This document shows, in pieces, positions 24,418 to 32,209 of a stretch of 36,174 bases of DNA. Below the pieces are notes generated by a model. It was given only the letters and a program-made list of their open reading frames with translations, made no database searches and had not been told where the DNA came from. This stretch comes from Albidovulum sp. (GTDB lineage Bacteria > Pseudomonadota > Alphaproteobacteria > Rhodobacterales > Rhodobacteraceae). Location: the NCBI RefSeq assembly GCF_008933605.1, contig NZ_WBUS01000018.1, positions 1-36,174 of the forward strand. Reading direction: 5' to 3'. Position numbers and translations under genes: made by a program. Within the stretch, counting starts at the first letter, position 1; each line of letters starts with the position of its first letter.

Positions 24418-25340
24418 CATGGCGCCGCATTCAGCTCGATCTCGCGCGGGACCTGGGCGCGAATATAGTCCCAGATGCGACGCGCGCCCTGCGACAGCGC
24501 CTCGTTGCGGCGACGGATCAGGCAGAGATGGCGATGGACCGCCGGGTTGGTCAGCCGGCGGAACACGAGTTCCGATTCCACCGCCGCGGGCCGCGCCAGT
24601 TCGGGCAGGAGCGTTATCCCGAGCCCCGCGCGCACCATGTCGAGCATGGTGACCATCGCCAGCACCTCGCCCGCCGGGGTCGGGCAGCGCTCGACGAATT
24701 CGGGCGTGTTTTGCAGCGCCGTATAGAAGCCGGTGTCGGAGGCCATGATGAACAGCCGCTTCTGGTCGATGCCTGCCCAGTTGAATGGCCCCTCCTCTCG
24801 CGCCAGCGGATCGTCGCGGCGGCAGACGAGGCCGAAGCGATCGGATGTGAGCGGCGTGAACTCCAGCTCGGGATAGGGACGCCAGACGTTGCTGATGCCG
24901 AACTCGACATCGTGGTCCAGCACCTGGCGGTGGACGCCGCGGCCGTTGTCGTCGCGCAGGGTGATGCGGATGTCGGGATAGATCTCGTGAAAGCCGCGGA
25001 CCAGCGGCGGCATCAGCCGGGTGGCGACCGAGGGCACCACGGCGATCGGCACCCGCCCCTGGCGCTGTTTGGCGGTCTCGGTGACCGCGGCCAACGCGTG
25101 GTCGAAATCGCCGATGATCCGCTCGGCAGCGATGAGCAGGCTCTCGCCATCGACCGTCAAGACCACCTGCCGCGTGGTGCGGTTGAAGAGCGCGACGCCC
25201 AGGTGCTCCTCAAGCTGACGCACGGTGACCGTAAGGGCCGACTGTGACAGAAGCAGCCGCTCGGCGGCGCGGGTGAAGCTCGAATCCCGGGCCACGGCAA
25301 CGAAGGCGCGCAGGTGCCGCAGGTTGATCGCCGATTTCAT
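24417..25340 (-). CDS. LysR-type regulator between transporter and PreA-like operons
   Basis: A 307-residue LysR-family transcription factor. The HTH is in residues 5-65: HLRAFVAVARDSSFTRAAER, then LLLSQSALTVTVRQLEEHLG and LFNRTTRQVVLT. The effector domain starts near residue 93 with RVPIAVVPSVATRLMPP. It diverges from the PreA-like gene and its 3' end abuts the promoter of the ridA-type operon. Matching ATTGAT-N11-ATCAAT dyads on both sides of the gene fit its control of both operons and of itself. The co-inducer is unknown, likely the transported compound or a breakdown product. Confidence 0.9.
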   Translation of the reverse strand: MKSAINLRHLRAFVAVARDSSFTRAAERLLLSQSALTVTVRQLEEHLGVALFNRTTRQVVLTVDGESLLIAAERIIGDFDHALAAVTETAKQRQGRVPIAVVPSVATRLMPPLVRGFHEIYPDIRITLRDDNGRGVHRQVLDHDVEFGISNVWRPYPELEFTPLTSDRFGLVCRRDDPLAREEGPFNWAGIDQKRLFIMASDTGFYTALQNTPEFVERCPTPAGEVLAMVTMLDMVRAGLGITLLPELARPAAVESELVFRRLTNPAVHRHLCLIRRRNEALSQGARRIWDYIRAQVPREIELNAAP

Positions 25341-25351
25341 CTTCGCGCCGA

Positions 25352-25374
25352 ATTGATCTGTTTAGATTATCAAT
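25352..25374. promoter_or_regulatory. LysR-type operator before the PreA-like operon
   Basis: A perfect dyad ATTGAT-N11-ATCAAT lies between the divergent LysR and PreA-like genes, 12 bases from the LysR start. Its arms and spacing are identical to those of the dyad at 24395-24417. T-N11-A within an interrupted dyad is the classical LysR box. Confidence 0.72.
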
Positions 25375-25394
25375 ATGGTGGACTTTTGCATTTA

Positions 25395-25415
25395 ACAGAT
25401 CAAGCGCCGATCTGT
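25395..25415. promoter_or_regulatory. Second dyad before the PreA-like gene
   Basis: ACAGATC-N7-GATCTGT is a perfect 7-bp dyad 47 bases before the PreA-like start. The arm GATCTGT also occurs at 25355-25361 inside the first dyad. It could be the activation-type half-site region of the LysR protein or a site for another factor. Confidence 0.45.
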
Positions 25416-25461
25416 CATCTGAAACGGCAAGAGGCATCATCCCAGCCCCGAGGAACCTGTC

Positions 25462-26694
25462 ATGGCGGATCTGAGTGTCGAGTTTTCCGGCCTGAAGCTG
25501 AAGAACCCCATCATCGTCGCCTCGGCCGAGCCGAGCAACAGCGTCGAGAACATCAAGAAATGCATCGACCACGGCGCCGGCGCGGTGATCACCAAGACGA
25601 TCGGCGACATCCCCGGCATGCGCAAGCTCACCGAGAATTCGAAATACGCCATTCTCAACGACAAGGGCACGCTGATCCGGGGCAAGGTGCCGCGGTCCTT
25701 CGTGTTCTACAGCCGCTCGGGCTATGTCACCGAGCCCGAGCAGGACTGGATTTCCTACCTGAAGGAGACCCAGGCTTATGCGGAGGCAAGCGGCTCGCAC
25801 ATCATCGGCAACATCACCTCGGGCACCGTCGCCGGCTGGCGCGGGCTGGCTCGGATGGTCGAGGATTGCGGCATCCCGATGCTCGAGGTCAACTACCAGT
25901 GCCCGCACCCGACCGAATTGGCCGCCGGCGCCGAGGGCGTCTGGCTCGCCCAGGACCCGAAGGTGACCGCCGAGGTCACCCGCCAGATCGTCGATGCGGT
26001 CGGCATCCCGGTGATGGTCAAGCTGACCCCGGAATCGAACCGCATCACCGAGATCGCCAAGGCGGCGCTCGACGCCGGTGCCGCCTCGGTAGCGGTCAAC
26101 AGCCGCTTCGTCGGCTTCGCCGTCGATATCGACAAGGCCGAACCCTACATCGGCGGGCCGGCCGGGGTCGGCGGGCCTTGGGTCAAGTATATCACCCAAC
26201 GCTGGGTCAATGAGATCTTCGACAAGTTAGGCTGCGACATCTCGGGCTCGAACGGCATCTTCGACGCGCGCGACGCAATCGAGTTCATCATGTCGGGCGC
26301 CAAGGTGATGCAGGTCGGCTCGGTCTTGATGCTGAAGGGTGTCGAGTGGTTGCCGAAGGTGATCGACGGGATCGAGCGGTTCCTTGACGAGCACGGCTAT
26401 CCCGACCTCGCCGCGATCCACGGGCTTGCCTCGAAGCGGGCGCTGAAGACGCCGGCCGAGATGCTGTCGATGGAGCCGCTCTACTGCGAGATCGACCGCA
26501 GCAAGTGCAAGTATCCGACATGCGACATTTGCGTGCGCATGTGCTTCTACGACTCGCTGCATTTCGGCGAGGACCGGGTGGTCACCACCCCCGACACCTG
26601 CATCGGATGCGAGCTCTGCTACAACGTCTGCCCCTTCGACGCGATCCGCATGCTGCCGAAGTCCGAGCGCAGCGAGACTCTGGCCGCCGAGTAG
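25462..26694 (+). CDS. PreA-like flavoprotein: dihydroorotate dehydrogenase-type barrel fused to two 4Fe-4S sites
   Basis: A 410-residue protein. Residues 1-320 form an FMN barrel of the dihydroorotate/dihydropyrimidine dehydrogenase family (VEFSGLKLKNPIIVASAEPS at the start, VMVKLTP around 184-190, then SGAKVMQVGSVLML). The C-terminus has two 4Fe-4S motifs, C-x4-C-x2-C-x3-C (CKYPTCDICVRMC) and CIGCELCYNVCP. PreA of E. coli reduces uracil with PreT, but no PreT gene is here; the ferredoxin and ferredoxin-NADP reductase genes follow instead. After NYQCPHP (144-150) the active-site loop reads GVWLAQDP, without the catalytic Cys of mammalian dihydropyrimidine dehydrogenase. The substrate is therefore open. 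A GAGGAA site precedes the ATG. Confidence 0.82.
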   Translation: MADLSVEFSGLKLKNPIIVASAEPSNSVENIKKCIDHGAGAVITKTIGDIPGMRKLTENSKYAILNDKGTLIRGKVPRSFVFYSRSGYVTEPEQDWISYLKETQAYAEASGSHIIGNITSGTVAGWRGLARMVEDCGIPMLEVNYQCPHPTELAAGAEGVWLAQDPKVTAEVTRQIVDAVGIPVMVKLTPESNRITEIAKAALDAGAASVAVNSRFVGFAVDIDKAEPYIGGPAGVGGPWVKYITQRWVNEIFDKLGCDISGSNGIFDARDAIEFIMSGAKVMQVGSVLMLKGVEWLPKVIDGIERFLDEHGYPDLAAIHGLASKRALKTPAEMLSMEPLYCEIDRSKCKYPTCDICVRMCFYDSLHFGEDRVVTTPDTCIGCELCYNVCPFDAIRMLPKSERSETLAAE

Positions 26695-26715
26695 CGGGAG
26701 CCAGGAGGAGCGACC

Positions 26716-27093
26716 ATGACCTTCGTCGTCACCGAGAACTGCATCAAGTGCAAATACACCGACTGCGTCGACGTCTGCCCAGTGGACTGCTTCTACGAGG
26801 GCGAGAACTTCCTCGTGATCCATCCCGACGAATGCATCGACTGCGGCGTCTGCCAGCCGGAGTGCCCGGCTGATGCGATCTTCGCCGATACCGACGGTGA
26901 CTATGATGAATGGATTGCGCTCAACCGCCGCTATGCCGAGCTTTGGCCGGTGATCACCAAGAAGATCGCCGCACTGCCGGACGCCGATGTCTGGACGGCA
27001 AAGCCTGGAAAACTGCCGCTGCTGAGCCCCCGGCCCGGCGGCTCGGACGCGCCGGTCGCCGAACCGGCACCTGCCTGGGAAGGAAGGCCATGA
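26716..27093 (+). CDS. 7Fe-type ferredoxin (FdxA-like) with extended C-terminus
   Basis: A 125-residue ferredoxin of the seven-iron (3Fe-4S plus 4Fe-4S) type. Cys9, Cys17 and Cys50 fit the 3Fe cluster; Cys21, Cys40, Cys43 and Cys46 fit the 4Fe cluster. Cys12 and Cys25 match the two free cysteines of Azotobacter ferredoxin I. The usual helical tail ([15 protein letters not shown]) is followed by about 30 Pro/Ala-rich residues beyond the normal length. An AGGAGG site lies before the ATG at 26716, and the stop overlaps the start of the reductase gene (ATGA). In this operon it should carry electrons between the reductase and the PreA-like enzyme. Confidence 0.9.
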   Translation: MTFVVTENCIKCKYTDCVDVCPVDCFYEGENFLVIHPDECIDCGVCQPECPADAIFADTDGDYDEWIALNRRYAELWPVITKKIAALPDADVWTAKPGKLPLLSPRPGGSDAPVAEPAPAWEGRP

Positions 27094-27917
27094 CCGAACA
27101 GAGTGCGATGAGCCACCGTGGCGCCAAACCCGTCCGCACCCTGCCCGATGCGCAGACCGTGCTCTCGGTCCGCCACTGGACGGACCGGCTCTTCTCCTTC
27201 CGGGTGACACGGCCGCGAAGCCTGCGCTTCCGCTCGGGCGAGTTCGTGATGATCGGCCTGCTCGACGACAACGGCAAGCCGCTCCTGCGGGCCTATTCGA
27301 TCGCCTCGCCCTCCTGGGACGAGGAGCTGGAATTCTACTCGATCAAGGTGCCCGACGGGCCGCTCACCTCGCGGCTCCAGCACATCGCGGCGGGCGACCA
27401 GATCATCCTGCGCCCGAAGCCGGTGGGCACGCTCGTGCTCGACGCGCTCCTGCCCGGAAAGCGCATCTGGTTCCTCGCCACCGGCACCGGCATCGCGCCC
27501 TTCGCCTCGCTCATGCGCGACCCCGAGACCTACGAGAAATACGACCAGGTGATCATGATGCACACCTGCCGGACCGCGGCCGAGCTCGAATACGGACGCG
27601 AACTGGTCGAAGGCCTGAAGGACGATCCCCTGATCGGGGAAGTCGTCGGCGACAAGCTGAAATACTATCCCACGACGACGCGGGAAGAGAGCGCCCATAT
27701 GGGCCGGATCACCGACAACCTGACCTCGGGCAAGGTCTTCGCCGATCTCGGGCTGGCGCCGATGGACAAGGCGACCGACCGGGCGATGGTCTGCGGCTCG
27801 CTCGCCTTCAACGTCGACGTCAAGGCGGTTCTGGAAGGCTTCGGGCTGCGCGAGGGCGCGAACTCGGACCCGCGCGAGTATGTCGTGGAAAAGGCCTTCG
27901 TCGGCGACGGAATCTGA
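27090..27917 (+). CDS. Ferredoxin-NADP(+) reductase (Fpr type)
   Basis: A 275-residue FAD/NADP(H) reductase of the bacterial Fpr class. The FAD-binding motif is R-A-Y-S-I-A-S-P (about residues 68-75) and the nucleotide-binding loop is [15 protein letters not shown] (about 129-143), followed by [12 protein letters not shown]. The C-terminal EKAFVGDGI lies in the family-typical position next to the flavin. The ATG at 27090 overlaps the ferredoxin stop as ATGA, indicating coupled translation. It probably feeds NADPH electrons through the ferredoxin to the PreA-like enzyme, or runs in reverse. Whether this is the cell's general Fpr or a dedicated one cannot be told; the operon suggests dedicated. 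Confidence 0.9.
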   Translation: MTEQSAMSHRGAKPVRTLPDAQTVLSVRHWTDRLFSFRVTRPRSLRFRSGEFVMIGLLDDNGKPLLRAYSIASPSWDEELEFYSIKVPDGPLTSRLQHIAAGDQIILRPKPVGTLVLDALLPGKRIWFLATGTGIAPFASLMRDPETYEKYDQVIMMHTCRTAAELEYGRELVEGLKDDPLIGEVVGDKLKYYPTTTREESAHMGRITDNLTSGKVFADLGLAPMDKATDRAMVCGSLAFNVDVKAVLEGFGLREGANSDPREYVVEKAFVGDGI

Positions 27918-28161
27918 CACCAGACGGGCAACGGCGGCACGGTCACCACCAGGGCGTTCGCACTCCCTGCCGACGGTCTTGCCTGTCACCACGCGCAGGT
28001 CCCTCGGCACCACGATCCGCGCATGATGACGCCCGGACCGATTCACCACTTGCCCGATCTTGCCCGCCGCGCGCCACCTGCGGGTGCAGGCAAAACCGCA
28101 CCCACAGAACGGCCCAGAACCCTTGATCGAAGGGGGTTTATCTTGTTTCAACGGGTTGGGA

Positions 28162-28236
28162 TGGTGGGTGATGAGGGATTTGAACCCCCGACATCTTCGA
28201 TGTGAACGAAGCGCTCTACCACTGAGCTAATCACCC
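28162..28236 (-). tRNA. tRNA-Val (anticodon CAC)
   Basis: Read on the minus strand, the 75-base sequence folds as a complete cloverleaf: acceptor GGGTGAT/ATCACCC, D arm GCTC-AGTGGTA-GAGC, anticodon stem CTTCG/CGAAG with loop TTCACAT, and T arm ending GGTTCAAATCC. The anticodon CAC reads GUG valine codons. The 3' CCA is encoded. The discriminator base is A. Confidence 0.97.
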
Positions 28237-28478
28237 GATCGGCGCGGTTCCTAGCCGCATTCGCGCGACAGCGCAAGAGGGGAGACCGGACGCGCACCGG
28301 GGCGGTCGCGAAGCTGCCGCGACCCGTGCCCGCGAGGGGGGGCGTGCCGCGGTCGGGACATCGTGTCACACCGCGCGCGGCCGACCTGCGCACTCTTTGG
28401 CCATTGCGTGGAAGCGGAATCGCGGCATCCTTCGGTTGCCGCCCATTCCGGCGTCAGTTCTTGTGGGAGGGGGCTATC

Positions 28479-28736
28479 ATGACTGATTTTACCAGACGGA
28501 AATTCTTTGCCTTGACGCTGGCCGGTGCGCCCATGCTCCTTGCGGCACAGGCGTTTGCGCAGACCTCGGAGACAACCGAAGAGACCACGGACACGTCGAC
28601 CCCTGACGAGCGCGAACGCCACGAGCAGGAACTCCACCAGGAGGAACTCGAGCGGGAGGAGCGCGAGCGTCGCGAGCGCACGGAGCGCCGGCGCAGGGAA
28701 TGGCGCGAGCGCCGTGCCCGGCGCAACGCCGGCTGA
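28479..28736 (+). CDS. Small exported protein with Tat-type signal and E/R-rich helix
   Basis: An 85-residue protein. The N-terminus MTDFTRRKFFALTLAGAPML, then LAAQAFA, is a twin-arginine-type signal (T-R-R-K-F-F followed by a hydrophobic core and A-x-A-type site near residue 27). The mature part is about 58 residues, starts with a Ser/Thr/Glu stretch (TSETTEETTDTSTP) and then is almost only Glu, Arg and His. That pattern is typical of a stable single alpha-helix (ER/K type). No enzyme motif is present and I cannot assign a function. The start at 28479 follows a GGGAGGGGG ribosome-binding site. A 14-bp perfect hairpin follows the stop. An alternative is a lipid- or metal-binding periplasmic peptide. 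Confidence 0.68.
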   Translation: MTDFTRRKFFALTLAGAPMLLAAQAFAQTSETTEETTDTSTPDERERHEQELHQEELEREERERRERTERRRREWRERRARRNAG

Positions 28737-28743
28737 ACGAAAA

Positions 28744-28777
28744 TGCCCTGCGGCCGGTTACTGCCGGCCGCAGGGCA
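28744..28777. terminator. Strong bidirectional terminator between the small exported protein gene and lon
   Basis: A perfect 14-bp stem (28744-28757 with 28764-28777) with a TTACTG loop lies between two converging genes. For the lon (-) transcript the stem is followed by TTTTCG, which gives a fair intrinsic terminator. For the (+) transcript the T-run is poor. Confidence 0.75.
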
Positions 28778-28825
28778 ATCCTTGGCTGATCCGGGCCACC
28801 CTGGCGCCCGCTCAGGACGCGCCGG

Positions 28826-31231
28826 TCAGTGCGCGGTGGCCGCGGTGCTGCCCTTGTCCGCCACCGCCGCCCGCGCCGCCGCCTCCTCGGCCTCGGCGTC
28901 CCACTCGATCGGCTCGGGCATCCGCACCAGCGCCAGTTTCAGAACCTCGCGCACATGGCCGACGGGGATGATCTCCAGCCCCTCTTTCACGTTGTCCGGG
29001 ATCTCCGTCAGGTCCTTCGCGTTCTCCTCGGGGATCAGCACCGTCTTGATGCCCCCCCTCAGCGCCGCGAGCAGCTTTTCCTTCAGCCCACCGATCGCCA
29101 GCACGTTGCCGCGCAGCGTCACCTCGCCGGTCATGGCGATGTCCTTCCTGACCGGGATCTGCGTCAGAACCGAGACGATGGAGGTCACCATCGCCACGCC
29201 GGCCGACGGCCCGTCCTTGGGCGTCGCACCTTCCGGCACGTGGACATGGATGTCGATCTTCTCGAAGACCGGCGGCTTCACCCCGATCTCCGGGCTGATC
29301 GCGCGGACGAAGGAACTTGCCGCCTCGATCGACTCCTTCATCACCTCGCCGAGCTTGCCGGTGGTCTTCATCCGGCCCTTGCCGGGCAGCTTCAGGGCTT
29401 CGATCGAGAGGAGGTCACCGCCGACGGAAGTCCAGGCGAGGCCCGTCACCACGCCGATCTGGTCTTCCTTCTCGGCCAGGCCATAGCGGAACTTCTTCAC
29501 GCCGAGGAAGTCCTCGAGGTTTTCCGGCGTGACCTCGACACTTGTCACGTCCTTGCGGACGATCCGGGTCAGCGCCTTCCGCGCGATCTTGGAAATCTCG
29601 CGCTCGAGGTTCCGCACCCCCGCCTCGCGGGTATAGGTGCGGATCATCTCCTGCAACGCCTCGTCCGTCAGCCTGAACTCGGTCTTCTTCAGCCCGTGGT
29701 TCTTCACCTGCTTCGGGATCAGGTGCTGCCTGGCGATCTCGCGCTTTTCGTCCTCGGTGTAGCCCGCGAGCGGGATGATCTCCATCCGGTCAAGAAGCGG
29801 CCCCGGCATGTTGTAGCTGTTGGCCGTGGTCAGGAACATCACGTTGGAAAGGTCGTATTCGACCTCGAGGTAGTGGTCCATGAACGTGTTGTTCTGTTCG
29901 GGGTCGAGCACCTCGAGCATCGCTGAGGCCGGGTCGCCGCGGAAGTCCTGCCCCATCTTGTCGATCTCGTCGAGCAGGATGAGCGGATTGGTGGTCTTGG
30001 CCTTCTTCAGCGCCTGGATGATCTTGCCGGGCATGGAGCCGATGTAGGTCCGCCGGTGGCCGCGGATCTCGGACTCGTCGCGCACCCCGCCGAGCGAGAT
30101 GCGGATGAACTCGCGCCCCGTGGCCTTCGCCACCGACTTGCCGAGCGAGGTCTTGCCGACGCCGGGCGGGCCGACGAGGCAGAGGATCGGGCCCTTCATC
30201 TTCTGGCTGCGCTGCTGCACGGCCAGGTACTCGACGATCCGCTCCTTGACCTTCTCGAGCCCGTAATGGTCGTTGTCGAGCACCTCCTGCGCGGCGCGCA
30301 GGTCCTTCTTCACCCGGCTCTTGACGCCCCAGGGCAGGCTGAGGAGCCAGTCGAGATAGTTGCGCACCACCGTCGCCTCGGCCGACATCGGCGACATCGA
30401 CTTCAGCTTCTTCAGCTCGGCTTCGGCCTTGTCGCGCGCCTCCTTCGAGAACTTGGTCCTGGCGATCTTCTCGGTCAGCTCGTTGATCTCGTTCTGGCCT
30501 TCCTCGCCGTCGCCGAGCTCGCGCTGAATGGCCTTCATCTGCTCATTCAGGTAATACTCGCGCTGGGTGCGCTCCATCTGGCTCTTGACGCGGCTCTTGA
30601 TCTTCTTCTCGACCTGCAGGACCGACATCTCGCCCTGCATCAGGCCATAGACCTTCTCCAGCCGCTCGGCCACATCGAGGGTCTCCAGAAGCTCCTGCTT
30701 CTGACCCACCTCGATGCCGAGATGGCCCGACACGAGGTCGGCGAGCTTGGCCGGGTCCCGCGCCTCGGAGATCGCCGAAAGCGCCTCTTCCGGCACGTTC
30801 TTCTTGATCTTGGCGTACCGCTCGAACTCCTCGGCGACCGAGCGCAGCAGCGCCTCGACCGCCGCCCGGTCGCCCGGCATCTCGGTCAGGCCCTCGGCGC
30901 ACGCCTCGAAATAGGCGTCATTGTCGAGGAACTCGACAATCCGCACCCGGGCCCGGCCTTCGACGAGCACCTTCACGGTGCCGTCGGGCAGCTTCAGGAG
31001 CTGCAGCACATTGGCCAGCACGCCGGCCCGGTAAATGCCTTCCGGGGTGGGTTCGTCCTGCGTGGGGTCGATCTGCGACGACAGGAGGATCTGCTTGTCC
31101 TCCTTCATCACCTCTTCCAGCGCCCGCACCGACTTCTCGCGCCCGACAAAGAGCGGGACGATCATGTGCGGAAACACCACGATGTCGCGCAGGGGCAACA
31201 CCGGGTAGCTGGGCGAAAGCTGCTCTTTCAT
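28826..31231 (-). CDS. lon: ATP-dependent protease Lon
   Basis: An 801-residue LonA protease. The N-terminal substrate-binding domain starts [20 protein letters not shown] and is followed by a coiled-coil region, about residues 190-290. The AAA+ module has Walker A GPPGVGKT (about residue 355) and Walker [12 protein letters not shown]. The proteolytic domain has the catalytic Ser in [13 protein letters not shown] and the Lys in [12 protein letters not shown]. It degrades misfolded and specific regulatory proteins in the cytoplasm. Length and domains are normal. In quorum-sensing bacteria LuxR-type proteins and LuxI can be Lon substrates, and the luxI gene lies 234 bases upstream on the same strand, though a functional link here is speculation. 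Confidence 0.98.
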   Translation of the reverse strand: MKEQLSPSYPVLPLRDIVVFPHMIVPLFVGREKSVRALEEVMKEDKQILLSSQIDPTQDEPTPEGIYRAGVLANVLQLLKLPDGTVKVLVEGRARVRIVEFLDNDAYFEACAEGLTEMPGDRAAVEALLRSVAEEFERYAKIKKNVPEEALSAISEARDPAKLADLVSGHLGIEVGQKQELLETLDVAERLEKVYGLMQGEMSVLQVEKKIKSRVKSQMERTQREYYLNEQMKAIQRELGDGEEGQNEINELTEKIARTKFSKEARDKAEAELKKLKSMSPMSAEATVVRNYLDWLLSLPWGVKSRVKKDLRAAQEVLDNDHYGLEKVKERIVEYLAVQQRSQKMKGPILCLVGPPGVGKTSLGKSVAKATGREFIRISLGGVRDESEIRGHRRTYIGSMPGKIIQALKKAKTTNPLILLDEIDKMGQDFRGDPASAMLEVLDPEQNNTFMDHYLEVEYDLSNVMFLTTANSYNMPGPLLDRMEIIPLAGYTEDEKREIARQHLIPKQVKNHGLKKTEFRLTDEALQEMIRTYTREAGVRNLEREISKIARKALTRIVRKDVTSVEVTPENLEDFLGVKKFRYGLAEKEDQIGVVTGLAWTSVGGDLLSIEALKLPGKGRMKTTGKLGEVMKESIEAASSFVRAISPEIGVKPPVFEKIDIHVHVPEGATPKDGPSAGVAMVTSIVSVLTQIPVRKDIAMTGEVTLRGNVLAIGGLKEKLLAALRGGIKTVLIPEENAKDLTEIPDNVKEGLEIIPVGHVREVLKLALVRMPEPIEWDAEAEEAAARAAVADKGSTAATAH

Positions 31232-31305
31232 TCGCGTTTCCTGTTCTTCGCAAAAGGACGCCGGCCCCGGTCATCGGCGGCATCCGGCCCTTTCCGTTCC
31301 GCGTC

Positions 31306-31337
31306 CTATTTATGCAGGGCGGCACCCGCGTTCAACC
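31306..31337 (-). promoter_or_regulatory. Possible heat-shock (RpoH-type) promoter of lon
   Basis: On the minus strand GGTTGAA (31331-31337) and CCCTGCATAAAT (around 31308-31319) resemble a sigma-32 -35 (CTTGAA) and -10 (CCCATNT) pair with a spacer near 12-14 bases, about 75 bases before the lon start. The match is imperfect. Confidence 0.3.
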
Positions 31338-31465
31338 GGACTCCGCCGGGCGCTGTCACATTGCCGTCACGTGCCACCCGCGACAAGCGCGGAAAACGCC
31401 CCCTTGGCCGGGCGACGCCCTTGGCCCGGCCCGCAGGTCGGGCTTGGGCGTCGCCCCGGCTGCGG

Positions 31466-32068
31466 TCACTCCGCCGCGATGGCGACCGGGGTCTTCGCGG
31501 CCGGCATGCTCAGGACGGCGTAGCTGCGCCCGTCCTGGACATAGGGCTGGCCGATCCGGTCGCAGGCCCAGCCAAGCTGGCGCAGCGCCCGCAAAAGCGG
31601 AAGGCGCGTCAGCGAGATCAGCTGCGAGCCCCCCTGCCGCCGCGCCATCTCCGCCAACCCGTCGACGATCAGCGACAGGCATTCCGCCCGCTCCTCGGCC
31701 GAGCCGATGTCCTCGGCCATGACAAGGCGCGAGCATTCCCAGACCTGCGCGCTGCGGATCGGCCCGTCGATCACGCTTTTCGGGATCGTCGGCAGCTTGC
31801 CCGCCAGCACGTCGTTGAGCATGCAGCCCGCGCCGTTCCATTCCGCCATGGTCGAGAGCATCCGCGCCCCGCCGATCAGGCGGCCGTCCCGGACGACTAG
31901 CGAATAATGCGTCAGCGGATTGTCGTACTGGTCCATCTCGACGAAATCGTTGTGCGGGATGTCCCAGCCGAGTTCGTCCACGAAAACCCGTTTGCGCATC
32001 TTCAGATAGTCGTAGAACGCCGCGCCGTGGCGATGCATGTCGAGAAGGTCGAAGGTGATGTTTTCCAT
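31466..32068 (-). CDS. Acyl-homoserine-lactone synthase, LuxI family
   Basis: A 200-residue autoinducer synthase. All residues typical of LuxI enzymes are present in order: R25, F29, W35, D46, D49 and R69 (MRKRVFVDELGW, EMDQYDN, LIGGARML), then E111-x-x-R114 (WECSRL). It uses S-adenosylmethionine and an acyl carrier (ACP or CoA) to make the signal; the acyl chain cannot be predicted reliably. The start has an AGGAGGGG site. The gene is downstream of luxR on the same strand, with 141 bases between, including a 7-bp dyad. It is intact in length and sequence. Confidence 0.93.
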   Translation of the reverse strand: MENITFDLLDMHRHGAAFYDYLKMRKRVFVDELGWDIPHNDFVEMDQYDNPLTHYSLVVRDGRLIGGARMLSTMAEWNGAGCMLNDVLAGKLPTIPKSVIDGPIRSAQVWECSRLVMAEDIGSAEERAECLSLIVDGLAEMARRQGGSQLISLTRLPLLRALRQLGWACDRIGQPYVQDGRSYAVLSMPAAKTPVAIAAE

Positions 32069-32144
32069 GATGTGCCCCTCCTGATAGGCGGGGCAATTAG
32101 AGCATTAACCAGAATCGGGAAAAATCCTTATTGGCGAGTATCGA

Positions 32145-32169
32145 ACACACTTTCGCCGTATGAGTGTGT
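32145..32169. promoter_or_regulatory. Dyad upstream of luxI
   Basis: ACACACT-N11-AGTGTGT is a perfect 7-bp inverted repeat in the luxR-luxI gap, 77 bases before the luxI start. It may be a LuxR operator (lux-box-like elements are about 18-20 bp dyads) or a short terminator hairpin for luxR. It is followed towards luxI by an AT-richer stretch where a promoter could lie. Confidence 0.4.
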
Positions 32170-32209
32170 CCGCGGTCACGGCCGGACCGTTGCGGCCCGC
32201 CGTCGCGGA

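Noticed and set aside
27918-28161. Terminator or small RNA between the reductase gene and tRNA-Val
   Set aside because: Only a 5-bp dyad (CCCTT/AAGGG) was found, too short to support a call.
30056-31900. 614-codon open frame on the plus strand opposite lon and luxI
   Set aside because: It is antisense to lon and luxI, with Leu/His/Asp-rich repetitive translation and no ribosome-binding site or domain.
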